17,284 nucleotides of DNA from Gemmatimonadales bacterium. GTDB taxonomy: Bacteria; Gemmatimonadota; Gemmatimonadetes; Gemmatimonadales; GWC2-71-9. Made by a program: the position numbers and the translations under genes. The stretch is from assembly GCA_013812695.1 (NCBI GenBank), contig JACCSZ010000368.1:1-17284 (forward strand). The letters run 5' to 3'. The notes under the pieces were generated by a model, which was not told where the DNA came from, searched no databases, and saw only the letters and a list, made by a program, of their open reading frames with translations. This document shows positions 7,435 through 13,714 of this stretch, piece by piece (the stretch's first letter is position 1; the number at the start of each line of letters is the position of its first letter).

Positions 7435-7859
7435 TCCGGTCCACGGGCCATCTGCTGGTACGGACCGGATCCCGGGTCGTCGGGCTGCCCCTCGACCAGG
7501 TTGTCGAGGTGCTGGATTTGGGTCCCGCGTTCCCGGTGCCTTCACTCGAGTCGTCGTTCCGCGGCGTCGCGATGGTCCGCGGCCGCATCCTGCCGGTGGT
7601 CCACCTGGGCGCACTGCTCGACGGGACGGCGTGCCCGGCTCAACGGAGCGACATCGGCGTGCTCGTGGAGTTGGCCGGCCGGCGGGTCTGCCTTGAGGTA
7701 GACGAAGCGGAGTCGGTGCTCTACGGCGCCGGGCTTCCGGTTCCCGGTGCGGCCACGCTCCCCTGGGCCACCGGCCTCGCCCGCACGCCCGGCGGTCTCA
7801 TTCCGCTGCTCGACCTGGCCGCGCTGGGCGCGCGCTTCATGGAGGCATCTGCCGCATGA
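7431..7859 (+). CDS. CheW-domain coupling protein 1
   Basis: CheW proteins couple chemoreceptors to the CheA kinase in the signalling array. This 142-residue product is a single CheW domain. It contains a strand-rich start (HLLVRTGSRVVGLPLDQVVEVLDLG), the FRGVAMVRGRILPVVHLGALL core typical of the family, IGVLVELAGRRVCLEVDEAESV, and a closing GLIPLLDLAALG. The gene is joined to cheB and to the second cheW by ATGA overlaps. It differs strongly from its neighbour and is shorter in the loop after about residue 85, so the two are unlikely to be a recent duplication. They may couple different receptors, or one may act as a general scaffold; that is inference. Confidence 0.88.
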   Translation: MIRSTGHLLVRTGSRVVGLPLDQVVEVLDLGPAFPVPSLESSFRGVAMVRGRILPVVHLGALLDGTACPAQRSDIGVLVELAGRRVCLEVDEAESVLYGAGLPVPGAATLPWATGLARTPGGLIPLLDLAALGARFMEASAA

Positions 7860-8326
7860 CCACGACCGGCGACGACATTCAGCTCGTGAGCTTTCGGGTC
7901 GGCACCCAGGAGTTCGCCTTCGACATCCTGCAGGTGGAGCGCATCCTTCGGCACGCCACCCCCGCGCCGCTGCCCAAAGCCCCGGCGTTCCTCGAGGGCG
8001 TGGTACCCTATGAGGGTGGCGCCGTTCCGGTGGTGGACCTCCGCAAGCGGTTCGATCTCGATGCGCCCATCCGCGAGGAGACCCGGCTCATGGTGCTGGA
8101 TCTGGGGGATCAGCGGGTGGGAATCCTGGTGGACGAGGTCCGCGAAGTGATGCGGGTGGACAGCACGACCATCACCGCCCCGGGACCGATGGTGAGCGGG
8201 CTCGCGGCGGCGTACATCGCCGGGATCGTGACGCGGCCGGAACGCACCATCATCATTCTCAACGCCCGCAAGCTGCTGACTTCGACCGAGCGCCTGGCGC
8301 TCACCGCCGTCGCGAACGCGGAATGA
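7856..8326 (+). CDS. cheW: CheW-domain coupling protein 2
   Basis: This 156-residue protein is the more canonical CheW of the pair. It has QLVSFRVGTQEFAFDILQVERIL at the start, the LEGVVPYEGGAVPVVDLRKRF core, RLMVLDLGDQRVGILVDEVREVMRV, and a closing YIAGIVTRPERTIIILNARKLL segment. It is a soluble coupler that would bridge receptors and CheA, neither of which lies in this window. It overlaps the flanking genes by ATGA at both ends, so it is translated as part of the same operon. A cheW assignment is safe at family level; which receptor set it serves cannot be seen. Confidence 0.92.
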   Translation: MTTTGDDIQLVSFRVGTQEFAFDILQVERILRHATPAPLPKAPAFLEGVVPYEGGAVPVVDLRKRFDLDAPIREETRLMVLDLGDQRVGILVDEVREVMRVDSTTITAPGPMVSGLAAAYIAGIVTRPERTIIILNARKLLTSTERLALTAVANAE

Positions 8327-9192
8327 GCGACCAGTCGCCCGACGCCTTCCGGAGCCAGTTCCAGGCGATCGAAGCACGCCTCGGCAGCGCCGCCCGGCCC
8401 GCCGAGCGCGAGGAGCTCAAGCGCGACATCATCGCCTTGTTCAGGAGCGTGGACGCCGCGCTCGCCGACCTCGGACGGATGAAGGAGGACATCCGGGGCC
8501 TGGTCGAGCGGTACAAGCAGGGCAACGCCTCGCCGGCGGCCGGTGCGCCGCAGTTCACGGGTGCGCGTCCCGCGGTGCACGCCGACCACCTGGGCGCCTC
8601 GACCTACATGGAGAAGGGCTGGAGCCTGATCTCCCTCGGCGATTACCCCGGAGCCATCCAGGCGCTGGAGAAGGCGCTGTCGCTTTCGCCCGGTGAAGTC
8701 CAGGCGCAGTCGCTGCTCGGCTGGGCGCAGATGCTGCACGAGGATTATGACGACGCGCTCGGCACCTTCTCGCGGGTGCTGATGAAGGAGCCGGCCAACG
8801 CGCTGGCGCGGATCAACGTTGGCTACATCTGCCTCAAGAAGCGCATTTTCGGCGAGGCGATCGAGCACCTCTCGAAAGCCATCCGGCTCGACAACGACCG
8901 CAAGGCGACGCTGTACGCGCATTACTATCTTGGACTGGTGTACCTCGAACGCGAGATGTATGAGGACGCGCAGACGTTCTTCCGGAAAACCCTGCGTCTG
9001 GGCCCCAACCTGATCGAGGCTCAGTTCGAGCTCGGCCGCGCGCTGTGGCTCGCGGGCCAGCGAGACGAGGCGCTCCAGACGTGGGGCGCAGGGCACAAGG
9101 CGAACAAGTTCAATCCGTGGGCCAAGCGCTGCAAAGAAATGCTCGACGTGGCCGCCACCGGGGGTGAGGTCTCGCGCAGCCTGCTTTCGTAA
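8323..9192 (+). CDS. cytoplasmic TPR-repeat protein
   Basis: The 289-residue product has no signal peptide or membrane helix. Residues 1-70 are charged and helical (EREELKRDIIALF, LGRMKEDIRGLVERY) and may form a coiled coil. A short Ala/Pro linker follows. From about residue 88 to 270 there are about five TPR units, for example EKGWSLISLGDYPGAIQALEKAL written here only in part, then LLGWAQMLHEDYDDAL, NVGYICLKKRIFGEAI, YYLGLVYLEREMYEDA and FELGRALWLAGQRDEAL. TPR proteins are interaction scaffolds. Its place at the end of the che block, joined by ATGA overlap, suggests it binds a component of this signalling system. It is the last gene clearly coupled to the operon, ending in TAA at 9190-9192. 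Confidence 0.85.
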   Translation: MSDQSPDAFRSQFQAIEARLGSAARPAEREELKRDIIALFRSVDAALADLGRMKEDIRGLVERYKQGNASPAAGAPQFTGARPAVHADHLGASTYMEKGWSLISLGDYPGAIQALEKALSLSPGEVQAQSLLGWAQMLHEDYDDALGTFSRVLMKEPANALARINVGYICLKKRIFGEAIEHLSKAIRLDNDRKATLYAHYYLGLVYLEREMYEDAQTFFRKTLRLGPNLIEAQFELGRALWLAGQRDEALQTWGAGHKANKFNPWAKRCKEMLDVAATGGEVSRSLLS

Positions 9193-9254
9193 CCCTCGCG
9201 CTCGTCCTGCTTCAGGGAACGCCGACAGTCGTCCAAGTCGGCCGGGTCACCGCG

Positions 9255-10067
9255 GTGGCCTGGCCGGCGCAGCGGGCGCTGGCCACCGAGCTCGCCGCAG
9301 CGGCCGACCGACCCGCCGTGTGGCCGGGGTTGGGCCGCCGTGCCGGCGGGCCGCTCCGGCTCATCGTCGTTCCCGACGGCCGTGCGCTCGATTCGCTGAC
9401 CGCGGGGCGCGCGCCCTCCTGGGGTGCCGCCGTCGCGGTGCCGAGCGTCCGCACCATCCTCCTTCGCGCCGACCAGGGCGATCTCGCCCGCACGCTCCGC
9501 CACGAATTGGCCCATCTTGCCCTGCACGAGGCCGTACCGGGCCGGATTCCGCTCTGGTTCGACGAGGGGTATGCCGCGTGGGCCGCCGGCGAGTGGGAGC
9601 GGCTGGGCGGCCTCGAGCTCAACCTGGCCGTGGTTCGCGGCGCCATCCCGTCGCTGACCGGTCTCGATGGGGCGCTCCGAGGCTCGGCCACGAGCGCGGA
9701 CGCCGCGTACGCGCTCGCCACGTCGGCCGTCACCGAGCTTGCCCATCGAAATCCGACGGGCACCCTTACCCCGCTGCTCGCTCGCCTCCAGGCGGGCGAG
9801 GATTTCAACACCGCGGTCCTGGCCACCACCGGGCTCACCCTCGGTCGGTATGAACAGGAGTGGCAGCGTACGATCCGCCGCCGATACTCCCTGGGCAACT
9901 GGATCATCGCGGGCGGCGGATGGGTGGTGGCCGCCGTGACGGTCGTGTGGCTGATGCGGCGCCGGCGCCGCTACGATCTGGCCCGTCGGGCCGCGCTGGA
10001 CGTCGGCTGGCACGTGGAGTCCGAACCCGAGGAGGGACCGGAACTTGACCCGACCGTTGAACGGTAG
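9255..10067 (+). CDS. membrane-anchored HExxH metallopeptidase (peptidase MA-like)
   Basis: From GTG 9255 the protein has 270 residues. The zinc motif HELAH lies at 83-87 and a third-ligand candidate Glu104 in WFDEGYAAW, the gluzincin arrangement of peptidase MA-like enzymes. A hydrophobic helix (about 216-234) followed by RRRRR and a soluble acidic tail predicts a C-terminal anchor with the enzyme outside the cytoplasm. Such topology needs a signal sequence. The same frame is open back to 9168, and codons from 9189 read VTLALVLLQGTP, a signal-peptide core, but the first codon is GTA, not GTG. GTG 9255 lies after that segment and has no ribosome site. I give 9255 as the first standard start, and suspect 9189 is the ancestral one. 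Substrate unknown. Confidence 0.72.
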   Translation: MAWPAQRALATELAAAADRPAVWPGLGRRAGGPLRLIVVPDGRALDSLTAGRAPSWGAAVAVPSVRTILLRADQGDLARTLRHELAHLALHEAVPGRIPLWFDEGYAAWAAGEWERLGGLELNLAVVRGAIPSLTGLDGALRGSATSADAAYALATSAVTELAHRNPTGTLTPLLARLQAGEDFNTAVLATTGLTLGRYEQEWQRTIRRRYSLGNWIIAGGGWVVAAVTVVWLMRRRRRYDLARRAALDVGWHVESEPEEGPELDPTVER

Positions 10068-10073
10068 TAGCCT
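10045..10073 (+). promoter_or_regulatory. possible promoter for the small membrane gene
   Basis: TTGACC at 10045-10050 and TAGCCT at 10068-10073 are separated by 17 bases and resemble -35 and -10 elements. A start of transcription some eight bases later would fall almost on the ATG at 10082, giving a leaderless message; no ribosome site precedes that ATG. It lies across the end of the peptidase gene. The match is partial and could be chance. Confidence 0.3.
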
Positions 10074-10081
10074 CCTCTCTT

Positions 10082-10294
10082 ATGCCCATTTCGCGCCCGG
10101 CAGTGACCTCGCAAGGTGTCACCCGCCCCGACCGCCGGTTCCTGCTCGCGCGCCGGAATCTCGTGCTCCTGGCAGCGGCCGTGCTCGTCCTGGTGGCTGG
10201 GTACCTGACGCTGGCCGCGGGACACGCCAGCGCGGCTGCGGTGCTGCTCGTGCTGGGTTATTGCGTGCTCTTCCCGATCGGCATTGCGCTGTAG
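10082..10294 (+). CDS. small two-helix membrane protein
   Basis: The 70-residue product has a basic N-terminus (RPDRRFLLARRN) followed by two hydrophobic segments, about residues 26-45 (LVLLAAAVLVLVAGYLTLAA) and 50-68 (ASAAAVLLVLGYCVLFPIGI), with a short GH turn between. It therefore probably forms a helical hairpin in the inner membrane with both ends in the cytoplasm. I do not recognise a named family. It sits 14 bases after the peptidase stop on the same strand, without a Shine-Dalgarno sequence, and 80 bases before tRNA-Val. The codon composition resembles its neighbours, and the clean membrane pattern argues that it is a real gene. Confidence 0.65.
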   Translation: MPISRPAVTSQGVTRPDRRFLLARRNLVLLAAAVLVLVAGYLTLAAGHASAAAVLLVLGYCVLFPIGIAL

Positions 10295-10374
10295 AGGGTG
10301 TCCGTCGTCACGGCACAATCCCTGCGCAACACCGTATTTCCCCTTACGTTCTCGTGCCGGGTCCCGAGTGTTCC

Positions 10375-10449
10375 GGGCGAATAGCTCAGCCGGTTCAGAG
10401 CGCCTGCCTTACACGCAGGATGTCGGGGGTTCGAATCCCTCTTCGCCCA
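10375..10449 (+). tRNA. tRNA-Val(TAC)
   Basis: The cloverleaf is complete. The acceptor stem pairs GGGCGAA (10375-10381) with TTCGCCC (10442-10448), with discriminator A at 10449. The D arm GCTC/GAGC is seen, the anticodon stem pairs CCTGC with GCAGG around the loop CTTACAC (10408-10414, anticodon TAC), and the T arm has a TTCGAAT loop. No CCA is encoded, so it must be added after transcription. No convincing promoter is visible in the 80 bases before it. Confidence 0.96.
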
Positions 10450-10517
10450 TTCGCATCCGCGTAGCCCGCGCGGTGGTCGCTGGCCTCTCGGGGCCGATCC
10501 TTTGTGGAGGCTTTGGA

Positions 10518-12314
10518 ATGTTTCTGTTCCGTCTCGTGACTCTCGCCGTCGCCGGGGCTTCGCTCCTGTCGCCGCTCGCGGCGCAGGGAATCCCGCGGGG
10601 CGCCCGGACGTCATCGTCCGCGGTCAATAGCTCGCCGCGCTTTATGGTCGCCAACCCGTTCGCCTTCGCCGCCGCCGACTCGGCGCCAGCCGTCAAGATC
10701 GGGAGCGTCGTCCGGGAACAGATGAAGGGTGTCGTCGGACGCGACTACCAGGTCGTCGAACAGACCCAGATGAACGACGCCCTGAAGCAGTACGGCTATC
10801 CCGTGGACGCCATTCTCAGTCCCGCGCTCGCCATCACGCTCGCCAAGAACATCCAGGCGCGGTTTCTGGTGAACTCAACGTTGAACAAGGCCGCGGGAGG
10901 GCGGTACGCGGTCACGGCGCGGCTCATCGGCGTGAGCGATGACGCCGGCAACGTGGTGACCCTCGCCCAGAACGCGAACGAGTCGCCCGACGCCTTCGGG
11001 AAGCGGCTCGCCAAGGCCCTCGAGCCGGCCGTGAAGTCGCTGGCCGAAGGCAAGGCGTGCGTCGATCAGCGCGCCACCAAGCCGGACAAGGCGGCGGCCG
11101 CCGCGAACAAGGCGCTCAAGGCGGTCCCGAATCACGGGCTCGCCGCGTACTGCCTGGCGCTCCTGGCGCAGGACAAGAAGGCGCCGCGGGGGGAAGTGGT
11201 GAAGCACCTGCAGACCTCGACCAAGGGCGATCCGCTGAGCCTGCCGGTCTGGACCGCGCTCGCCACCCAATATCAGCAGGCGAACGACACGGCCAACACG
11301 CTGGTGGCATTCAAGCAGATGCTGCGCGTGGCGCCGACCAATCAGAAGCTGCGCGAGGAGCTGTTCAAGTACTTCCTGCAGTCGGGTCACCCCGAGACGG
11401 CGCTGCAGGTGGCCGACGAAGGGCTCAAGCTCGATCCCTACAACGCCGACCTGTACGACCTCAAGAGCAACGCGTGTCTCTTCCTCAGCGACTTCAAGTG
11501 CGCCGTGGATGCGCTCGAGACGCTGTACGCCACCGACAGCACCAAGGCGGACACGCTCTTCTTCACGAAAATCTCGGCCGCGGCCGGCGAGGGTGAGAAG
11601 CCCGACACCGTGCGGCTGCTCAAGTGGTCGCAGCTCGGCGTGCAGAAGTACCCGGACAATCCGACGCTGTTGAGCTACCTGAACAAGTCGTACCGGCTCA
11701 CCGGGCAGGCGGACAGCGTCGTGTCGGTGACCAACCGCATCATCGCCAAGGACACGACCGCCGTCATCCCGGCGCTGGAGGCGGCCAGCGTGCTGATCGA
11801 GCCGCCGGCCTCGGCGCGGGCGGACAGCGGCGCCACGGCCACCTCGTCGTCCCCGTCAGCGCCCGCGGACACGGTGAGGCGGGGCCGGCCCAAGGAAGCC
11901 GTCCCGTTCCTGGAGTTCGCCATTAGACACGGCGATGCACAGGCCAAGGAGCAGGCCGCGCTGCTGCTCTACAAGGGCGCCGCCCCGCTGCTCCAGGAAC
12001 CGCAGGATCTGCTGGGTTCGGCCGAGCTGCTCCGCATGGCGGTGGCGGCCGCGGATCCCGCCGGCAAAGTGGCGCCAGCGGCCAGTTACCTGCTGGGGCT
12101 CGCCACGCTCTTCCAGGTGCCCCAGATCGATCCGCAGGCAGAGAAGACCAAGTCGTGCGACCTGGCGCGGCAGGAAGAGACCTTGCTGGGCGAGGCGGAG
12201 ACTGCGCTGACGGCGGGACGATCCGTGAATCAGGAGGCCGTGGACAAAAACCTCGGCATCATCAAGCAGTACAAGCCGCGCGTGGCGTCGATGCTCAAAG
12301 CGTACTGCAAGTAG
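10518..12314 (+). CDS. secreted TPR-repeat protein with N-terminal CsgG/TolB-N-like domain
   Basis: The 598-residue product starts at ATG 10518, seven bases after GGAGG (10506-10510). The frame is open upstream through tRNA-Val, which cannot be coding. Residues 1-24 (MFLFRLVTLAVAGASLL then PLAAQG) form a signal peptide with an Ala-x-Ala-like cleavage site. Residues about 45-155 (VVEQTQMNDALKQYGYP, ITLAKNIQARFLV, YAVTARLIGV) resemble the small alpha/beta domain found in CsgG- and FlgO-like envelope proteins. From about 175 onward there are TPR-type helices, interrupted near 430-450 by a low-complexity Ser/Ala/Thr stretch. Several cysteines, including a pair in NACLFLSDFKCAV and two near the end, could form disulfides in the periplasm. 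There is no anchor. Function is unknown; an envelope scaffold is plausible. Confidence 0.83.
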   Translation: MFLFRLVTLAVAGASLLSPLAAQGIPRGARTSSSAVNSSPRFMVANPFAFAAADSAPAVKIGSVVREQMKGVVGRDYQVVEQTQMNDALKQYGYPVDAILSPALAITLAKNIQARFLVNSTLNKAAGGRYAVTARLIGVSDDAGNVVTLAQNANESPDAFGKRLAKALEPAVKSLAEGKACVDQRATKPDKAAAAANKALKAVPNHGLAAYCLALLAQDKKAPRGEVVKHLQTSTKGDPLSLPVWTALATQYQQANDTANTLVAFKQMLRVAPTNQKLREELFKYFLQSGHPETALQVADEGLKLDPYNADLYDLKSNACLFLSDFKCAVDALETLYATDSTKADTLFFTKISAAAGEGEKPDTVRLLKWSQLGVQKYPDNPTLLSYLNKSYRLTGQADSVVSVTNRIIAKDTTAVIPALEAASVLIEPPASARADSGATATSSSPSAPADTVRRGRPKEAVPFLEFAIRHGDAQAKEQAALLLYKGAAPLLQEPQDLLGSAELLRMAVAAADPAGKVAPAASYLLGLATLFQVPQIDPQAEKTKSCDLARQEETLLGEAETALTAGRSVNQEAVDKNLGIIKQYKPRVASMLKAYCK

Positions 12315-12343
12315 GGGGTTCCATGAGGACATCACGCCCCCTA
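12312..12343 (+). repeat. 7-bp inverted repeat overlapping the end of the secreted TPR gene
   Basis: TAGGGGG (12312-12318) pairs perfectly with CCCCCTA (12337-12343) around an 18-base loop. The left arm includes the stop codon and the right arm runs into the -10-like box of tRNA-Asp. There is no T-tract after it, so it is at best a weak terminator. Confidence 0.4.
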
Positions 12344-12347
12344 TATT
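12319..12347 (+). promoter_or_regulatory. probable tRNA-Asp promoter
   Basis: TATATT at 12342-12347 is a good -10 box in otherwise GC-rich sequence and lies 16 bases before the mature tRNA, a suitable spacing. The -35 position, 17 bases upstream (TTCCAT, 12319-12324), fits poorly. The -10 element is the main support. Confidence 0.5.
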
Positions 12348-12363
12348 CAGCCCGCCGTTCCAA

Positions 12364-12438
12364 GGGGCTGTAGCTCAGCTTGGTTAGAGTGCCGCACTGT
12401 CACTGCGGAGGTCGCGGGTTCGAGCCCCGTCAGCCCCG
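12364..12438 (+). tRNA. tRNA-Asp(GTC)
   Basis: The acceptor stem pairs GGGGCTG (12364-12370) with CAGCCCC (12431-12437), followed by discriminator G at 12438, as expected for tRNA-Asp. The anticodon stem CCGCA/TGCGG encloses the loop CTGTCAC with anticodon GTC. The T loop is TTCGAGC. CCA is not encoded. A -10-like box precedes it and a strong terminator follows at 12458, so it appears to be its own short transcription unit. Confidence 0.96.
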
Positions 12439-12457
12439 CTCTCTCTATTGAACGTGC

Positions 12458-12488
12458 CACCCCGTCCCCGCGGACGGGGTGTTTCGTT
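12458..12488 (+). terminator. rho-independent terminator after tRNA-Asp
   Basis: CACCCCGTCC (12458-12467) pairs perfectly with GGACGGGGTG (12472-12481) around a four-base loop CCGC. The T-rich run TTTCGTT follows. The 10-bp GC-rich stem and T-run are typical of an intrinsic terminator. It ends tRNA-Asp transcription and separates it from rsmH, whose start lies 20 bases later. Confidence 0.85.
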
Positions 12489-12507
12489 TCCGCGTCCCGC
12501 GCCTGAG

Positions 12508-13428
12508 ATGGCTGACCTCACGACTCCGGTTCATGTCCCCGTACTCCTCAGCTGCGTGCTTGCCGCCGCGGCGGGGGCGCGCCGAGTCGTCGATGCGACC
12601 CTCGGCGACGGTGGCCACGCCGGCGCGCTCCGCCAGTCAGGCGCCGCGGTGCTGGGGATCGACCGTGACCCGGCCGCGATCGGTGTGAGCCGGCAGCGGC
12701 TGGGTGACGACGGCGTGCAGTACGTGGAGGCCGCATACGACGCGCCCGCGACCCTCGCCGCGGTAGCCGCGTACGAGCCGGACTTCATCCTCCTGGACCT
12801 TGGCGTTTCGTCGAGGCAACTGGACCAGCAGGAACGCGGTTTTACTTTCCGACCGGGCGCGCCACTCGACATGCGCATGGACGGGGCGGGGAGGGCGGCT
12901 GCCGCGTTCCTCAACGCCGAGGACGAGGTCGAGATCGCCCGAGTGTTCTATGAATACGGCGACGAACGTCGGTCACGCCGCCTCGCGCGGGAGATCGTCC
13001 GGCGGCGCGGCCGCCAACCATTCGCCGTGAGCGACGACCTGGTCAACGCCATCCGCGCGACGCTCGGGCCGCGCGCCGGTCCATCCGAGTTCGCGCGCCT
13101 GTTCCAGGCGGTGCGGATCGCGGTCAACAACGAGCTCGCGGGCCTCGCGCGGGCGCTCCCCGCGTTTCGCGACGCGCTGCGTCCGGGCGGGCGGTTGGCG
13201 GTCATTACGTATCACTCGGGTGAAGACCGGCTGGTCAAGCGCGCATTCCGCGAGTGGGCCAGCGCCTGCCTCTGCCCTCCCGGCCAGCCCATCTGCATGT
13301 GCCGCGGCCGGCCGCTGGGCCGGGTCGACCCGCGCAAGCCGATCGTGCCTGGGCCCGACGAGGTCGCGGCGAACCCCCGCGCGCGCAGCGCGCATCTCCG
13401 GATCTTCCAGGTTGGTGATGCGGCTTAA
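12508..13428 (+). CDS. rsmH: 16S rRNA (cytosine1402-N4)-methyltransferase RsmH (MraW)
   Basis: RsmH methylates the N4 position of C1402 in 16S rRNA using S-adenosylmethionine. The product has 306 residues, normal for the family. It opens with HVPVLLSCVL, then the SAM-binding motif VVDATLGDGGH (27-37) and GIDRDP. It continues with the signature FILLDLGVSSRQLD, GFTFRPGAPLDMRMD, a FQAVRIAVNNEL helix, ITYHSGEDRLVKRAF and the Cys-rich CLCPPGQPICMC segment, and ends RSAHLRIFQ. The ATG at 12508 is preferred; the frame is open to 12448, but that stretch lies in the tRNA terminator. The ribosome site is weak. It heads the division and cell wall cluster and overlaps the next gene by 11 bases. The usual mraZ neighbour is absent upstream. 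Confidence 0.96.
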   Translation: MADLTTPVHVPVLLSCVLAAAAGARRVVDATLGDGGHAGALRQSGAAVLGIDRDPAAIGVSRQRLGDDGVQYVEAAYDAPATLAAVAAYEPDFILLDLGVSSRQLDQQERGFTFRPGAPLDMRMDGAGRAAAAFLNAEDEVEIARVFYEYGDERRSRRLAREIVRRRGRQPFAVSDDLVNAIRATLGPRAGPSEFARLFQAVRIAVNNELAGLARALPAFRDALRPGGRLAVITYHSGEDRLVKRAFREWASACLCPPGQPICMCRGRPLGRVDPRKPIVPGPDEVAANPRARSAHLRIFQVGDAA

Positions 13429-13714
13429 AGGACGGCACTGGCTCATGCTCTGGCTTCTGTTATTCCTCTGCGTGCTGGTCGCCATCACGACGCGGCAGAC
13501 GGCGGGGTTCCGTACGGCCCGGGGTCTCCGCGACCTGCAGGAAGAGCGGCTCTCGATGGAAGCCCGCCGGGCCGACCTGGAGCGGCGCATCCGGGCGGGC
13601 TCGAGCCGGCAGGTGCTGGTGCCGATGGTGCAGCGGTCGTTGGGGCTGCACGAGCCGGCCGATTCCGAATTCGTGCTGTTCGCGCTGCCCTCGGCAACTC
13701 CGGGCGGGCGTTGA
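13418..13714 (+). CDS. ftsL: FtsL-like cell division protein
   Basis: The product is 98 residues with a short basic cytoplasmic start (MRLKGRHW), one membrane helix (about 9-24, LMLWLLLFLCVLVAIT), and then a charged helical stretch (RGLRDLQEERLSMEARRADL, about 35-60) that fits a periplasmic coiled coil. This is the FtsL/FtsB-type layout, and the position between rsmH and ftsI is the classic place of ftsL. FtsL acts in the divisome with FtsB and FtsQ to activate septal wall synthesis by FtsW and FtsI. Sequence identity in this family is low, so the call rests on topology and position. ATG 13418 overlaps rsmH; GTG 13415 is an alternative. Its stop overlaps ftsI (TGATG). Confidence 0.82.
   Translation: MRLKGRHWLMLWLLLFLCVLVAITTRQTAGFRTARGLRDLQEERLSMEARRADLERRIRAGSSRQVLVPMVQRSLGLHEPADSEFVLFALPSATPGGR

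Noticed and set aside
10284..10517. Upstream extension of the secreted TPR gene
   Set aside because: It would run through tRNA-Val; ATG 10518 has a good ribosome site and starts a signal peptide.
10375..12438. tRNA-associated integrated element
   Set aside because: I saw no integrase and no duplicated tRNA end (att-like repeat) at either tRNA.
12448..12507. Upstream extension of RsmH to 12448
   Set aside because: That stretch lies in the tRNA-Asp terminator hairpin; family members start close to the HVPVLL segment, as from ATG 12508.
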